Source of the DNA: Nakamurella aerolata
Lineage (GTDB): Bacteria; Actinomycetota; Actinomycetes; Mycobacteriales; Nakamurellaceae
Length of the DNA stretch: 64,000 bases
Assembly (NCBI RefSeq): GCF_013002705.1
Contig: NZ_JABEND010000006.1
Span: 124,001-188,000, forward strand
Direction of reading: 5' to 3'
In this document: positions 35,975 through 44,190 of the stretch, piece after piece
How the letters are laid out: each line of letters begins with the position of its first letter
How positions within the stretch are numbered: the first letter of the stretch is position 1
Program-made: the position numbers and the translations under genes
Notes under the pieces: generated by a model
Told to the model about the DNA's origin: nothing
Seen by the model: the letters and a program-made list of their open reading frames with translations, nothing else
Databases searched by the model: none

Positions 35975-36859
35975 GTGGCCGGCCTGGTGACGACCGTCGA
36001 TGTCGCCGGCCCGTGGTCGCTGGCCACCAGCAAGCGGTTCTGGGAGGGATTCGCGCCGGCGCCGCTCACGGCGATCGAGAGTCCAGACCTACATACCACT
36101 TTCCTCGTCGAGGGCAGCTGGCAACCGGTATCGGTGACGGTGAGTCAGCAGGGTGAGCGGGCCAGGATCAGCGCGGACGGGGCCGGTGATCTGGATGCCG
36201 CTGCACGCCAGGCTTGCCGGTTCCTGTCGCTGGACGTCGATGCCTGGGGTTGGCCGGACGTCGGGCGGCGCGACTCGGTGATCGGCGCCGCACAGCGGCA
36301 ACTGCCGGGGTTGCGGCCGTGCGGCTTCCACTCACCGTACGAGGCGGCCGCCTGGGCAGTACTGTCGCAGCGCATCCGCATCACCCAGGCCGCGGTGCTG
36401 CGCCGAAAACTCATTGAGCGGCACGGCGATCGCGGTGCCTTTCCCGCACCGGCGACGCTGTATCGACTGGAGTTCGACCTTCCCGGACGCAAGGCCGACT
36501 ATCTGCGGGCGGTCGCGGCCGCGGCCTTGGACGGACTGCTCGACGGTGCCGTCCTGCGGTCGGTCCCCGCCGAAGCGGCCATCCGAAACGTCCGGCAGAT
36601 CAACGGAATCGGGCCGTTCGCGGCCGAGCTGATCGTCATCCGCGGTGCCAACGCCCCTGACGTGCTGCCCAGCCATGAGCGTCGGCTGAGTGCCGAGATT
36701 GCCGAGCGGTACGGGCCGGACCGGTCTCTCCGGACGGTCTCGGAGCGGTGGCGGCCTTATCGCAGTTGGGCCGCGGTGCATCTGCGGGCCGATCGCGAAC
36801 GGCGGGCGGCGACCTCCCGAACCGGGCTCAACCGGCAGGATCGATCGGAACCGTGCTGA
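35975..36859 (+). CDS. AlkA-type DNA-3-methyladenine glycosylase family protein
   Basis: HhH-GPD superfamily base-excision repair protein. The middle contains PYEAAAWAVLSQRIRITQAA (AlkA helix), the hairpin and Gly-rich INGIGPFAAELIVIRG, and the end WRPYRSWAAVHL, all aligned with AlkA. At the place of the catalytic Asp (AlkA LPDDYL) the protein has LPSHERRL, so Glu may replace Asp. The N-terminal 100 residues are the AlkA_N-like beta domain. GTG 35975 is the start used, GTG 35987 an alternative. The 3' end overlaps the convergent next gene by 32 bases. Confidence 0.82.
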   Translation: MAGLVTTVDVAGPWSLATSKRFWEGFAPAPLTAIESPDLHTTFLVEGSWQPVSVTVSQQGERARISADGAGDLDAAARQACRFLSLDVDAWGWPDVGRRDSVIGAAQRQLPGLRPCGFHSPYEAAAWAVLSQRIRITQAAVLRRKLIERHGDRGAFPAPATLYRLEFDLPGRKADYLRAVAAAALDGLLDGAVLRSVPAEAAIRNVRQINGIGPFAAELIVIRGANAPDVLPSHERRLSAEIAERYGPDRSLRTVSERWRPYRSWAAVHLRADRERRAATSRTGLNRQDRSEPC

Positions 36860-37421
36860 CCGGCTCCGGCGCCCCGTCCGGGTCCGCCCTCCGCACCGCC
36901 GCGTTGACCGCATCGGTCCAACAGAACACCCAGCCCATTCTGTCGTTGCCGGTGGCGAGGTAGAGCCGTCGGTCAGACTGCTGCTGCAGCAACGCATCCA
37001 GGTGCCGATAGAGCCGAACCGCGGCGCGCCAGCCTTGCTCGTCCTCGTCGCGGCTCGCCAGCAACAGGGGCTCATCGTTGATCGCAATCACCAGCTCGGA
37101 CTGATCGGCGATCGACGCGATCAACCGCCAGCGAACCGGAACGTGGTACGTGGCCAGCAGTCGGCTCGCGGGGCCCAGGTGACGGTCGAGCCACTCATCG
37201 ACGGAGCTGTCGTGCCCGTTCCAGTAGTGCTCGGCGTCGAACTCGACGTAGTCGTCGTCCACCGGGGTCGAGATGTCGCTGGCTATGACGAGCGCGATCG
37301 GGCAGTCGTCCGGAGTCGCCGCGGCCTGCTGCTGGGTGATCAGTCCCAGCTCCACCAAAGCGATCCGAGCCTGCCGGCGCTCGTCATCGCCGCGACGGAA
37401 CCGGGACCGAAGGCGCCGCAT
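36828..37421 (-). CDS. hypothetical protein
   Basis: A 197-residue soluble protein, not assigned to a family. It begins with a basic segment (RRLRSRFRRGDDERRQARIAL), then has a mostly mixed alpha/beta composition with conserved-looking VEFDAEHYWNGHD and a repeated aromatic pattern (MGWVFCWTDAV) at the end. ATG 37421 has a GAGGCGGG site. Strong third-position GC supports coding. It overlaps the glycosylase gene tail to tail. Confidence 0.65.
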   Translation of the reverse strand: MRRLRSRFRRGDDERRQARIALVELGLITQQQAAATPDDCPIALVIASDISTPVDDDYVEFDAEHYWNGHDSSVDEWLDRHLGPASRLLATYHVPVRWRLIASIADQSELVIAINDEPLLLASRDEDEQGWRAAVRLYRHLDALLQQQSDRRLYLATGNDRMGWVFCWTDAVNAAVRRADPDGAPEPVSTVPIDPAG

Positions 37422-37596
37422 CGTTCACCCGCCTCTGCCAGGGTTTGCCGTCTGACGGTTGCGCGTCACAGCCTAAACGCGGTTCGCAAGCGGTGCGCTG
37501 CCCCGCCGGAAGCGTGTACCCAACAGCAGCCGGGCCCAGCGGATCAGGCCATTCCGTGGCACCGTGAAGCATCCGCTCACCAGGAGGGCCGTTTCC

Positions 37597-38754
37597 ATGT
37601 CACTCGTGCTCTGTGTGCTGTATCCGGATCCGCAGGCCGGATATCCGCCGCCGTACATCCGCGACGGGCTGCCGCCCGGCCAGTTCGCCGAGAATCCGAC
37701 GACGCCCAAGCCCCAGGGGCAGCTCGGGTTCACTCCCGGTGAGCTGCTCGGCTGCGTTTCCGGCGAGCTGGGGCTGCGGAAGTTCCTGGAGGCCGGCGGC
37801 CACCAGCTCGTCGTCACCAGCGACACCGACGGCACCGAGTCGGTGTTCGAGCGGTACCTTCCGGAAGCGGAAGTGGTGATCTCCCAACCATTTTGGCCGG
37901 CCTACCTGACCGCCGAGCGGATCGGCAGAGCCAAGAACCTGAAGCTCGCACTGACCGCAGGCGTCGGCTCCGACCATGTCGATCTGGACGCGGTGGCCGC
38001 GGCCGGCGTGACCGTTGCCGAGGTGACCGGCGCCAATTACGCCAGCGTCACCGAGCACGTGGTGATGATGACGCTCGCCCTGGTGCGCAATTACCTTCCG
38101 GCGCACGGCCTTTCGGTCAACGGGGTGTGGAACGTCGCGGACTGCGTCGAGCGTGGCTACGACGTCGAGGGTATGAGTTTCGGGACCGTCGGTGCCGGCC
38201 GGATCGGACTGGCAGTGTTGCAGCGGCTCAAGGCTTTTGAACTCGACCTGCATTACACGCAGCGGCACCGGCTGGCCACCGAGGTCGAGCGGGAGCTGGG
38301 GCTGACGTTCCACCCTGATGCAGAATCGTTGGTGAGCAACGTCGACATCGTCAACCTGATGCTCCCGCTGTACCCATCAACACGACACCTGCTCGACGCT
38401 GCCATGTTCGCCAAGATGAGGCGCGGCACCTACGTGATCAATTGCGCCAGAGGAGAACTCGTCGACCGTGACGCCCTGGTGCAGGCCGTGCACTCGGGCC
38501 AGGTCGCCGGGTATGCCGGCGACGTCTGGTACCCGCAGCCGGCCGGCATCAACCACCCGTGGCGCACGATGCCGTTCAACGGGATGACCCCGCACATCTC
38601 CGGGACAACGCTGTCCGCGCAGGCCCGCTACGCGGCCGGGACGCTGGCGATCCTGCAGCGCTACCTCAGCGGCCAGCCGATCGACGAGGAATACCTGATC
38701 GTGCACGGCGGCGGGCTGGCCGGCACCGGCGCGCAGTCGTACCAGTTGAGCTGA
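37597..38754 (+). CDS. formate dehydrogenase, NAD(P)-dependent, with NADP-type cofactor residues
   Basis: Metal-free formate dehydrogenase of the D-2-hydroxyacid dehydrogenase superfamily, oxidising formate to CO2. Active-site residues are in place: Asn147 (TGANYAS), Arg285 (INCARGEL), Gln314 and His333 (TPHISGTTLS). The Rossmann motif is GTVGAGRIG, and strand 2 ends HYTQRHRL. In NAD-specific enzymes these positions are usually Ala (GTVAAG) and Asp (HYTDRHR). Gly199 and Gln222 here match the pattern of the natural NADP-dependent Burkholderia stabilis enzyme and engineered A198G/D221Q variants, so NADP use is predicted. ATG 37597 has AGGAGGG upstream; 385 residues. Confidence 0.95.
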   Translation: MSLVLCVLYPDPQAGYPPPYIRDGLPPGQFAENPTTPKPQGQLGFTPGELLGCVSGELGLRKFLEAGGHQLVVTSDTDGTESVFERYLPEAEVVISQPFWPAYLTAERIGRAKNLKLALTAGVGSDHVDLDAVAAAGVTVAEVTGANYASVTEHVVMMTLALVRNYLPAHGLSVNGVWNVADCVERGYDVEGMSFGTVGAGRIGLAVLQRLKAFELDLHYTQRHRLATEVERELGLTFHPDAESLVSNVDIVNLMLPLYPSTRHLLDAAMFAKMRRGTYVINCARGELVDRDALVQAVHSGQVAGYAGDVWYPQPAGINHPWRTMPFNGMTPHISGTTLSAQARYAAGTLAILQRYLSGQPIDEEYLIVHGGGLAGTGAQSYQLS

Positions 38755-38826
38755 ATGCCGAACCGGCCTCGACTGCGGCTAGCAAACCAGGCATACTGAT
38801 TACTGAATCAGCCACTGGAGGTAGCC

Positions 38827-39981
38827 GTGACGAGTCGACTGGCGCACATCCCCGGCATCGGCGTGAACCTGATCGGTGACCGCGCCGACGCCGCGGCCGA
38901 CCCCACGATGCTGCGGTTGGAGAATCTCGACACCGATCTTCGCCCGCCAGCGGTCGCACTCGCCGCGACCCACACCGCCATCGACGACGACGCCGCCAAC
39001 AGCTATCTGCCGTTCGAGGGGCATCTCGACCTGCGGACGGCGGCTGCCACCCACGCGGGCCGGATCAGTGGGCGCCGGTATCACCCGGAGCGGGAGTGCG
39101 TGAGCACCGCCGGCGGTCTGAACGGCGTGCTGAACGTGCTGCTCGCCGTCACCGAACCCGGGGACGAGGTGGTGATCGCCGATCCCGTCTACGCCGGGTT
39201 GGTGAATCGCATCCGGCTGGCCGGCGCCGTGCCGGTGCACGTCCCCGCCAGCCCGACCGAACGGGGCTGGCGCACCGATCCCGAGCGGTTGGCGGCCGCG
39301 ATCGGACCACGCACGGCCGCGGTGCTGCTGATGGGGCCGACCATGCCCACCGGGGCGCTGATCGAGCCCGAGCATCTGGACGCCATCGCCGAACCCGTTG
39401 CCGCCCATGACGTTTGGGTTCTGTACGACGCAGCGATGGAACGCATCCGGTTCGACGGCCGGCCGCCGCTGCATCCGGCTTCCCACCCCGCACTGGGCGA
39501 GCGCACCATCACCGTCGGATCCGCCTCGAAGGAGCTCAGGATGATCGGCTGGCGGGTCGGCTGGGTGGTGGCACCGGCGCCCGTTCTCGCCGACATCGCG
39601 CTGGTGGGCATGACGAATGTGGTCTGCCAGGTGGGCATCGGGCAGCGGGCGGTCGCGGCGGCACTGTCCGCACCGGACGCCGACGCCGACGTCGCCGCCG
39701 CCACCACCAGCTGGCGGCAACGCTGCGAGACGATCCTTGATCAGCTCAGCGAGTACCCGGTGATCCGCCCCGATGGCGGCTGGTCGCTGCTGATCGACAC
39801 CCGCCCGCTCGGGCTGACGCCGGCGCAAGCGTCGGACCGGCTGTTCGAGCGCGGTCGAGTAGCAGCGACCCCGATGGACGGCTGGGGTCCATCGGGCGAG
39901 CACTACCTTCGGCTGGTCTTCGCCAACGAGCCCGTCGAGCGGCTCGGCGATCTGCGCGAGCGGTTCGCCGCAGCGTTCTGA
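38827..39981 (+). CDS. class I/II aminotransferase
   Basis: Fold-type I PLP-dependent aminotransferase of 384 residues. Seen: STAGGLNGVLNVLLAV (phosphate-binding turn), EVVIADPVYAG, WVLYDAAMERI (Asp contacting PLP nitrogen), the PLP lysine in GSASKELRM followed by IGWRVGW, and a C-terminal Arg in HYLRLVFANEP. GTG 38827 has GGAGG upstream. It lies 72 bases after the formate dehydrogenase on the same strand; no metabolic link is evident. Substrate unknown. Confidence 0.9.
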   Translation: MTSRLAHIPGIGVNLIGDRADAAADPTMLRLENLDTDLRPPAVALAATHTAIDDDAANSYLPFEGHLDLRTAAATHAGRISGRRYHPERECVSTAGGLNGVLNVLLAVTEPGDEVVIADPVYAGLVNRIRLAGAVPVHVPASPTERGWRTDPERLAAAIGPRTAAVLLMGPTMPTGALIEPEHLDAIAEPVAAHDVWVLYDAAMERIRFDGRPPLHPASHPALGERTITVGSASKELRMIGWRVGWVVAPAPVLADIALVGMTNVVCQVGIGQRAVAAALSAPDADADVAAATTSWRQRCETILDQLSEYPVIRPDGGWSLLIDTRPLGLTPAQASDRLFERGRVAATPMDGWGPSGEHYLRLVFANEPVERLGDLRERFAAAF

Positions 39982-40120
39982 GCACGCTGACGGTTTGCCT
40001 TGGGCGCCTTGGAGTTTCCTTCGATGAGGTTTTGCAGCGGCCTGACCGGGCGGACCGGAATGCCGATCCGTGAGCGGCCCGAAGTGGCGGGCAGGTCGGC
40101 AGTGACAAGGTCAGAGCGCG

Positions 40121-41509
40121 TCACACAGTGTCGGGCAGATTGGCGAGCCAGTCCAAGGCGGTCAGGCTCGGCATGAAGAGGTACTCCCCACCGCGCAGCG
40201 TGTTGAACGATTGAATGCCCTTGACCCGCCTCGGCGGGGTGCCCGGGACGGTGAAGTAGGGGTTGCGCTCTTGGATTCCGAGCATCGGGTCGCGCTCTTT
40301 ACCCAACCCCATGAAGTTTCCTGACGACACCCACTCGGACTGCAGGAACTCGACGTTGTCGATCGCTCGGACACCCAACGCGATGAAGTCCAGACCCCGC
40401 TCCTGGCCGTCGTCGCGCACGGCATCAGCGGGCAACGGTGTGCCATACGTGGTGCTGCGACGGATGATCCGTCGAATGTTGACGTTGGCGAGAATGGACA
40501 TCTGGGTGTCGCGGGGATTCATCCGCCGAATGTGGGCGCCGCGCGGTGTCACCAGGCATTGCTGGTCGTTGCCGTACCGAAAGTCGTTGTTGCGGTTGTC
40601 GTCCGCCCCGAGGTCAGGGTCGTCATGGGCGGGCGCGAGCGCCAGCGGCGCACCGCTGCGCCAACGTCCCACCAGCTTGGCGGCCAACAACTCGCGCGCC
40701 GCCGCGGTGCTGGCATTGCGGTGCAGGTACTCGTTGAACGCCGCGACATGGGACTGATACTTGCGGAAAACCACATAGGTTCCGTTACGGCCCAACGCAT
40801 CTGGCTGCGGCTGCGGAAGCGGTACACCCGTTTCCGATGGATATCCGAGGACGAACTCGCCCGCCTTGATGGGCTCGCCGTCGCCGGGGTGCGCCGGCTC
40901 GCCGCTGCCCTGGACGACGGGCTGGGTGAAACCGTCCTTGTAGCCGAAGGCATTTCGATCGCCCGGCTGGGCGCCGAAGTCCTGCTGGTACACCACCCGT
41001 AGACCGGGGAAACTCGCCAGCCTGCTCTGGTAGTCGGCCACCCGAGCCTGCCAACCCGCCTCGGAGGCCGCGTACACCGAAATGGCCAGATGCACGCGCC
41101 CCGAACCGAAGGGCGGCTGCCATCCGCGCGGATCGTTGGGTCCCTCGTCGCGGAGCTGCTTGGCCCTTGCCGCCATCCCCTCGCAAAAATTGTGCGGGAA
41201 GGTCGCCAAGCTGGACTCGGGCACACCGAGCGCCACCAGACCCTGGTAGGTGATGGCGACGGCCGTCCACGCCGGGGACGACTCAAAGGGCGTGTCGACC
41301 GCCGCCACCTGCTCGCGCAGTAGCCCGAGCGCCTGCCGCCCCTGCTGCTGGTCGAGGATCTCGACCAACGCGTGGGTGCCGTAGTACGGCTCCGGCCTTC
41401 GGCGCAGCACGGTGGCCTGGATGTCGTCCAGGTCGAGTTCCACGCCGTTACGGCGCTTGAAGGGGCCGCGGCGCAGCGCGGGCAGCCGCGGGAAGTGCTG
41501 TGGTGGCAC
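40121..41509 (-). CDS. cytosolic DyP-type peroxidase (second in window)
   Basis: Dye-decolourising peroxidase-type haem protein of 462 residues. The GxxDG motif is GYKDGF, and the proximal haem His region is RGAHIRRMNPRD. NPYFTVPGTPPRR, SFNTLRGGEYLFMPSL and RAIDNVEFLQSEWV are typical of the larger DyP class (C/D-like), which differs from the exported enzyme at 13567. No signal peptide, so cytosolic or released with a partner. GTG 41509 is the first start. It is downstream of a frameshifted partner gene on the same strand, with a divergent TetR. Confidence 0.88.
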   Translation of the reverse strand: MPPQHFPRLPALRRGPFKRRNGVELDLDDIQATVLRRRPEPYYGTHALVEILDQQQGRQALGLLREQVAAVDTPFESSPAWTAVAITYQGLVALGVPESSLATFPHNFCEGMAARAKQLRDEGPNDPRGWQPPFGSGRVHLAISVYAASEAGWQARVADYQSRLASFPGLRVVYQQDFGAQPGDRNAFGYKDGFTQPVVQGSGEPAHPGDGEPIKAGEFVLGYPSETGVPLPQPQPDALGRNGTYVVFRKYQSHVAAFNEYLHRNASTAAARELLAAKLVGRWRSGAPLALAPAHDDPDLGADDNRNNDFRYGNDQQCLVTPRGAHIRRMNPRDTQMSILANVNIRRIIRRSTTYGTPLPADAVRDDGQERGLDFIALGVRAIDNVEFLQSEWVSSGNFMGLGKERDPMLGIQERNPYFTVPGTPPRRVKGIQSFNTLRGGEYLFMPSLTALDWLANLPDTV

Positions 41510-41564
41510 GGCTTTCGCCTCGATCTCCTGAACCTGCCGGCGTCCCGGCGTCGGTCTCGGTTGG

Positions 41565-42172
41565 CTAGTTCAGGGTGCTGACGAACTGCTGAACCGCGGC
41601 GTCCTGGCGGGTCAACCGAGTGGCCTCCGAGACGCTGAGATTCGGGTGCGAGACGAACCAGGCGCTGGCCGGGATCTGGAACGACAGGATGAAGTCCTTG
41701 ACGTCCGGAGAGTGGATGCCGGGCCAGCCCTCGACGTTGCCGAACAGATAATCCATCATGTCCGGATCTTGGTGGCGAAGTCGTCGATGTAGGGATCCCA
41801 CTCGCCGTCGTACGCCGTGGCGAACAGCAGCTTGGTGTCGTCATCGAGAAAGACGAACCGCATGTTGTGCAGGGTGCCGACTTGCCCTGCGCCCCACAGA
41901 TTTCCGTCGACGATGGAGAAGAACCGGCGCAATTTCTCCGCGCCGCCGGGCTTGAGCGGCGCGATCAGGGTGAGCTCGGAGACCTCGCCGCTCTTCAGGC
42001 CGGCACGTCCGGCGGGGGTGACCGCGTGGGACTGCACGTCGGCGTCCTTGTTCAGAATCTCGCCGACCTTGAGCTTCACGGCGAGCGCGGCGTCGCCGAT
42101 CGTGGTCTCGATGCGCTCCTTGATCTTCGCCGGGAAACCGTCGAACCGGTCCTTGAGCTGCTGGGTGTCCAT
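41565..42172 (-). pseudogene. conserved protein of the DyP operon, frameshifted by one base
   Basis: The ATG 42172 (AAGGAGAG site) reads a protein beginning with MDTQQLKDRFDGF and containing LKPGGAEKLRRFFSIVDGN and FVFLDDDTKLLFATAYDGEW, which stops prematurely at YIDDFATKIRT. The expected continuation DMMDYLFGNVEGWPGI, then HSPDVKDFILSF, lies in the next frame. At about 41765-41770 the coding strand reads AAGATCCGGACATG; one extra C (ATC CCG GAC) would join both parts into 203 codons. Function unknown; it likely works with the adjacent DyP peroxidase. True mutation or assembly error cannot be told. Confidence 0.75.
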
Positions 42173-42236
42173 CTGCGCTCTCCTTGCCTCGATGCTGGTG
42201 GGGCGCGTGGTCGGGTAGGCCATGCGCACCGTTGAA

Positions 42237-42250
42237 TGACGAAGTCGTCA
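42237..42250. promoter_or_regulatory. palindromic operator candidate for the TetR beside the second DyP
   Basis: TGACGAAGTCGTCA has 6-bp inverted arms TGACGA/TCGTCA, followed by another half site TGACG (42254-42258). It lies 65 bases upstream of the DyP-operon ATG and 70 bases before the divergent TetR start, the usual place for a TetR operator. Confidence 0.6.
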
Positions 42251-42319
42251 CTCATGACGCACGATTCAGTCAAGAGATGTGACGATTCCGGCATTTCTGA
42301 ATTCCTGTACGCTCACCGC

Positions 42320-43033
42320 ATGGGGGAATTGCCGGTGAAGCCGCACGGAACGCGACCCGCCCAGTCGGAGACGCCCGAGCGAAGCACCACCCCGGCTACC
42401 GCCTCACGGGGCGAACGACGGCGCCTGAAGACCAGGGCCACCCTGATCGAGGCCGCCCAGCGCCTGCTCATCGAGGACCGCGTCAACGCCAGCGTCCTGG
42501 AGATCACCCAACTGGCCGACGTGGGAACCGGCAGCTTCTACAACCACTTCGCATCGAAGGAAGACCTGTTCCGGGCGGTTGTGGACGAAGCGCTCGAACG
42601 CCACGGCGAGTTGATGGACGCCGCGACGGAAGGTCTGGGCGACCCCGCCGAGGTCTTCGCCCGCTCGTTCCGGCTGACCGGGCGCCTGCACCGACTGGTC
42701 CCCGGCATGAGCATGGTCCTCATCCATCGCGGTACCGAGCTGGTGATGAGCGATCGCGGGCTTGCGCCTCGGGCGCTGCGTGACATCAGGGCCGGCGTGG
42801 CGGCGGGACGGTTCACCATCGCCGACCCCGAACTCGCGCTCGTCGCCGCCGGTGGCGCGATCATTGCCCTCGGGCAGCTGCTGCACAGCCAGCCCGAGCG
42901 TGACGCCGCACCAGCCTCGGACCTGTTGACCCGCCAGATCCTGCAGGTGTTCGGCCTCGACGAGGCCGAAGCGCGAGACCTCTGCGATCGGCCGCTGCCT
43001 GACCTCGAGCGCCTGCTCGCCGAGCGCGCGTAA
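42320..43033 (+). CDS. TetR-family regulator divergent from the DyP operon
   Basis: Repressor-type protein of 237 residues. The helix-turn-helix is in VNASVLEITQLADVGTGSFY with NHFASKEDLF; the rest is a helical ligand domain. ATG 42320 is taken as start; its ribosome site is weak, and the frame opens at 42236. The first 40 residues are disordered. It is probably the local regulator of the frameshifted partner and DyP genes. Confidence 0.88.
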   Translation: MGELPVKPHGTRPAQSETPERSTTPATASRGERRRLKTRATLIEAAQRLLIEDRVNASVLEITQLADVGTGSFYNHFASKEDLFRAVVDEALERHGELMDAATEGLGDPAEVFARSFRLTGRLHRLVPGMSMVLIHRGTELVMSDRGLAPRALRDIRAGVAAGRFTIADPELALVAAGGAIIALGQLLHSQPERDAAPASDLLTRQILQVFGLDEAEARDLCDRPLPDLERLLAERA

Positions 43034-43075
43034 CTGGCCGGCCCACCGCGCCCGCCACTGGCCCCAGTAACCAGA

Positions 43076-43105
43076 AAAGACCGAACCGCTGGCGGTTCGG
43101 TCTTT
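43076..43105 (+). terminator. strong rho-independent-type terminator after tetR
   Basis: AAAGACCGAACCGC (43076-43089) and its exact complement GCGGTTCGGTCTTT (43092-43105) form a 14-bp stem ending in a short T-run. It closes the TetR transcript and marks the left edge of the lower-GC island. From here to 43315 I see only the ribosome site of the next gene. Confidence 0.9.
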
Positions 43106-43315
43106 CGGCATCTACAGCAAGATCAGATGGTTGGTGGGTAGTTCACACAACGCTCTGACCAGGGGTGATGCATAGCAACCGGCGGGAGCGTGTACCTAGG
43201 TGGTCCCCAGATTTGTACAGCGGTGGCGACCGGGCCTCGACGGTCCCGATGGCTCGGCCTCGCAGCGTCTGTGGGTGCCGACTGTTACCGTGGACCGACT
43301 AGGAGGTGGTGGGCG

Positions 43316-43765
43316 ATGGCAACGCACACGGCGCGAGAGATCGCAGACTGGTTCCTTGTGTGGGGAGAGCAAAACGAGGCAGCCATGAGCAACCTGAAGT
43401 TGCAGAAATTGCTCTATTACGCCCAGGGGCACCATCTCGGCTCTCATGGTGTGCCGATGTTCGATGACAAGGTGGAAGCCTGGGCGCATGGCCCCGTCGT
43501 CCGTTCGGTCTACCACGAACTGAAGAAGTTCGGTAACGCTGACATCGACGTTGACGAGGCGGTCGCTGAAGATTTCGACTGGGACGACTACCGCGATGTG
43601 GAGGCGGACCTGGTCCGTGTTTGGAACACCTACGGCAAGTACGAAGCGTGGGCCCTCCGCAACCGCACACACCGAGAGTCGCCGTGGAAAGACACCTTCG
43701 AGGACGGCGCGCGATTCCTGGTCATCCCCCAGGATGCGATGCGTGAGTTCTTCGCTACTTCCTAA
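43316..43765 (+). CDS. Panacea-domain (DUF4065) protein, putative antitoxin
   Basis: A 149-residue protein of the SocA/GepA-like Panacea family, known from type II toxin-antitoxin pairs, where it neutralises diverse toxins. Signature: an early helix REIADWFL, then LKLQKLLYYAQGHHLGSHG, VEAWAHGPVVRSVYHELK, and a C-terminal RTHRESPW with basic residues. ATG 43316 has an excellent AGGAGGTG site. Its stop and the next ATG share one base (TAATG), so the two are co-translated. GC is lower than in flanking genes, in line with transfer. Confidence 0.88.
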   Translation: MATHTAREIADWFLVWGEQNEAAMSNLKLQKLLYYAQGHHLGSHGVPMFDDKVEAWAHGPVVRSVYHELKKFGNADIDVDEAVAEDFDWDDYRDVEADLVRVWNTYGKYEAWALRNRTHRESPWKDTFEDGARFLVIPQDAMREFFATS

Positions 43766-44175
43766 TGGGGGCGAAGGGCAAGCGGCGGGGGAGCCCGCCG
43801 AAGGCGACTGAGGATGAACTCCTGGTTCGGTCGGTGCCGAAGGATGACGGACACCTACTTCTGTCCTTCCGACACGTTCAACCCAAGTTTGGCGTCGATG
43901 AGATGGATGAGCGCCAGCGCTCTGAGTTCTTGATAAAGTGGGCCAAACGCTGCGGCTTCACCTGGACGCAACTCCAAGCCCACCCCAAACATGGCCTCGG
44001 CTACGAGATGCTGCCGCGCAAGAGATTTTCAGTCTCCCCACCTGAGCCCCTCGAGGAAGACAAGTACATGGTGTTCCGGCACGACGGCAACCTACCGTTT
44101 GCCGGGTTCAAGGCTGGTGACACCTTCTACGTCTTGTGGATCGAGACAAAGTACGGAGACCTCTACGAGCACTGA
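43765..44175 (+). CDS. partner of the Panacea protein, putative toxin
   Basis: A 136-residue protein coupled to the Panacea gene. It has the pattern of a small family often seen beside Panacea genes: SFRHVQPKFGVDEMDERQRS, then FTWTQLQAHPKHGLGYEML, VFRHDGNLPFAGFKAGDTFY, and YVLWIETKYGDLYEH at the end. The mechanism is unknown; the toxin role is inferred from the coupled arrangement and is not shown by a catalytic motif. It converges with the end of the restriction operon, 15 bases apart. Confidence 0.7.
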   Translation: MGAKGKRRGSPPKATEDELLVRSVPKDDGHLLLSFRHVQPKFGVDEMDERQRSEFLIKWAKRCGFTWTQLQAHPKHGLGYEMLPRKRFSVSPPEPLEEDKYMVFRHDGNLPFAGFKAGDTFYVLWIETKYGDLYEH

Positions 44176-44190
44176 CAGCGCCTGATTTGC

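Noticed and set aside
43106-43315. Duplicate of the tRNA-Leu 3' end as an attachment site of the island
   Set aside because: No match longer than a few bases to the tRNA end was seen, and no integrase gene is present.
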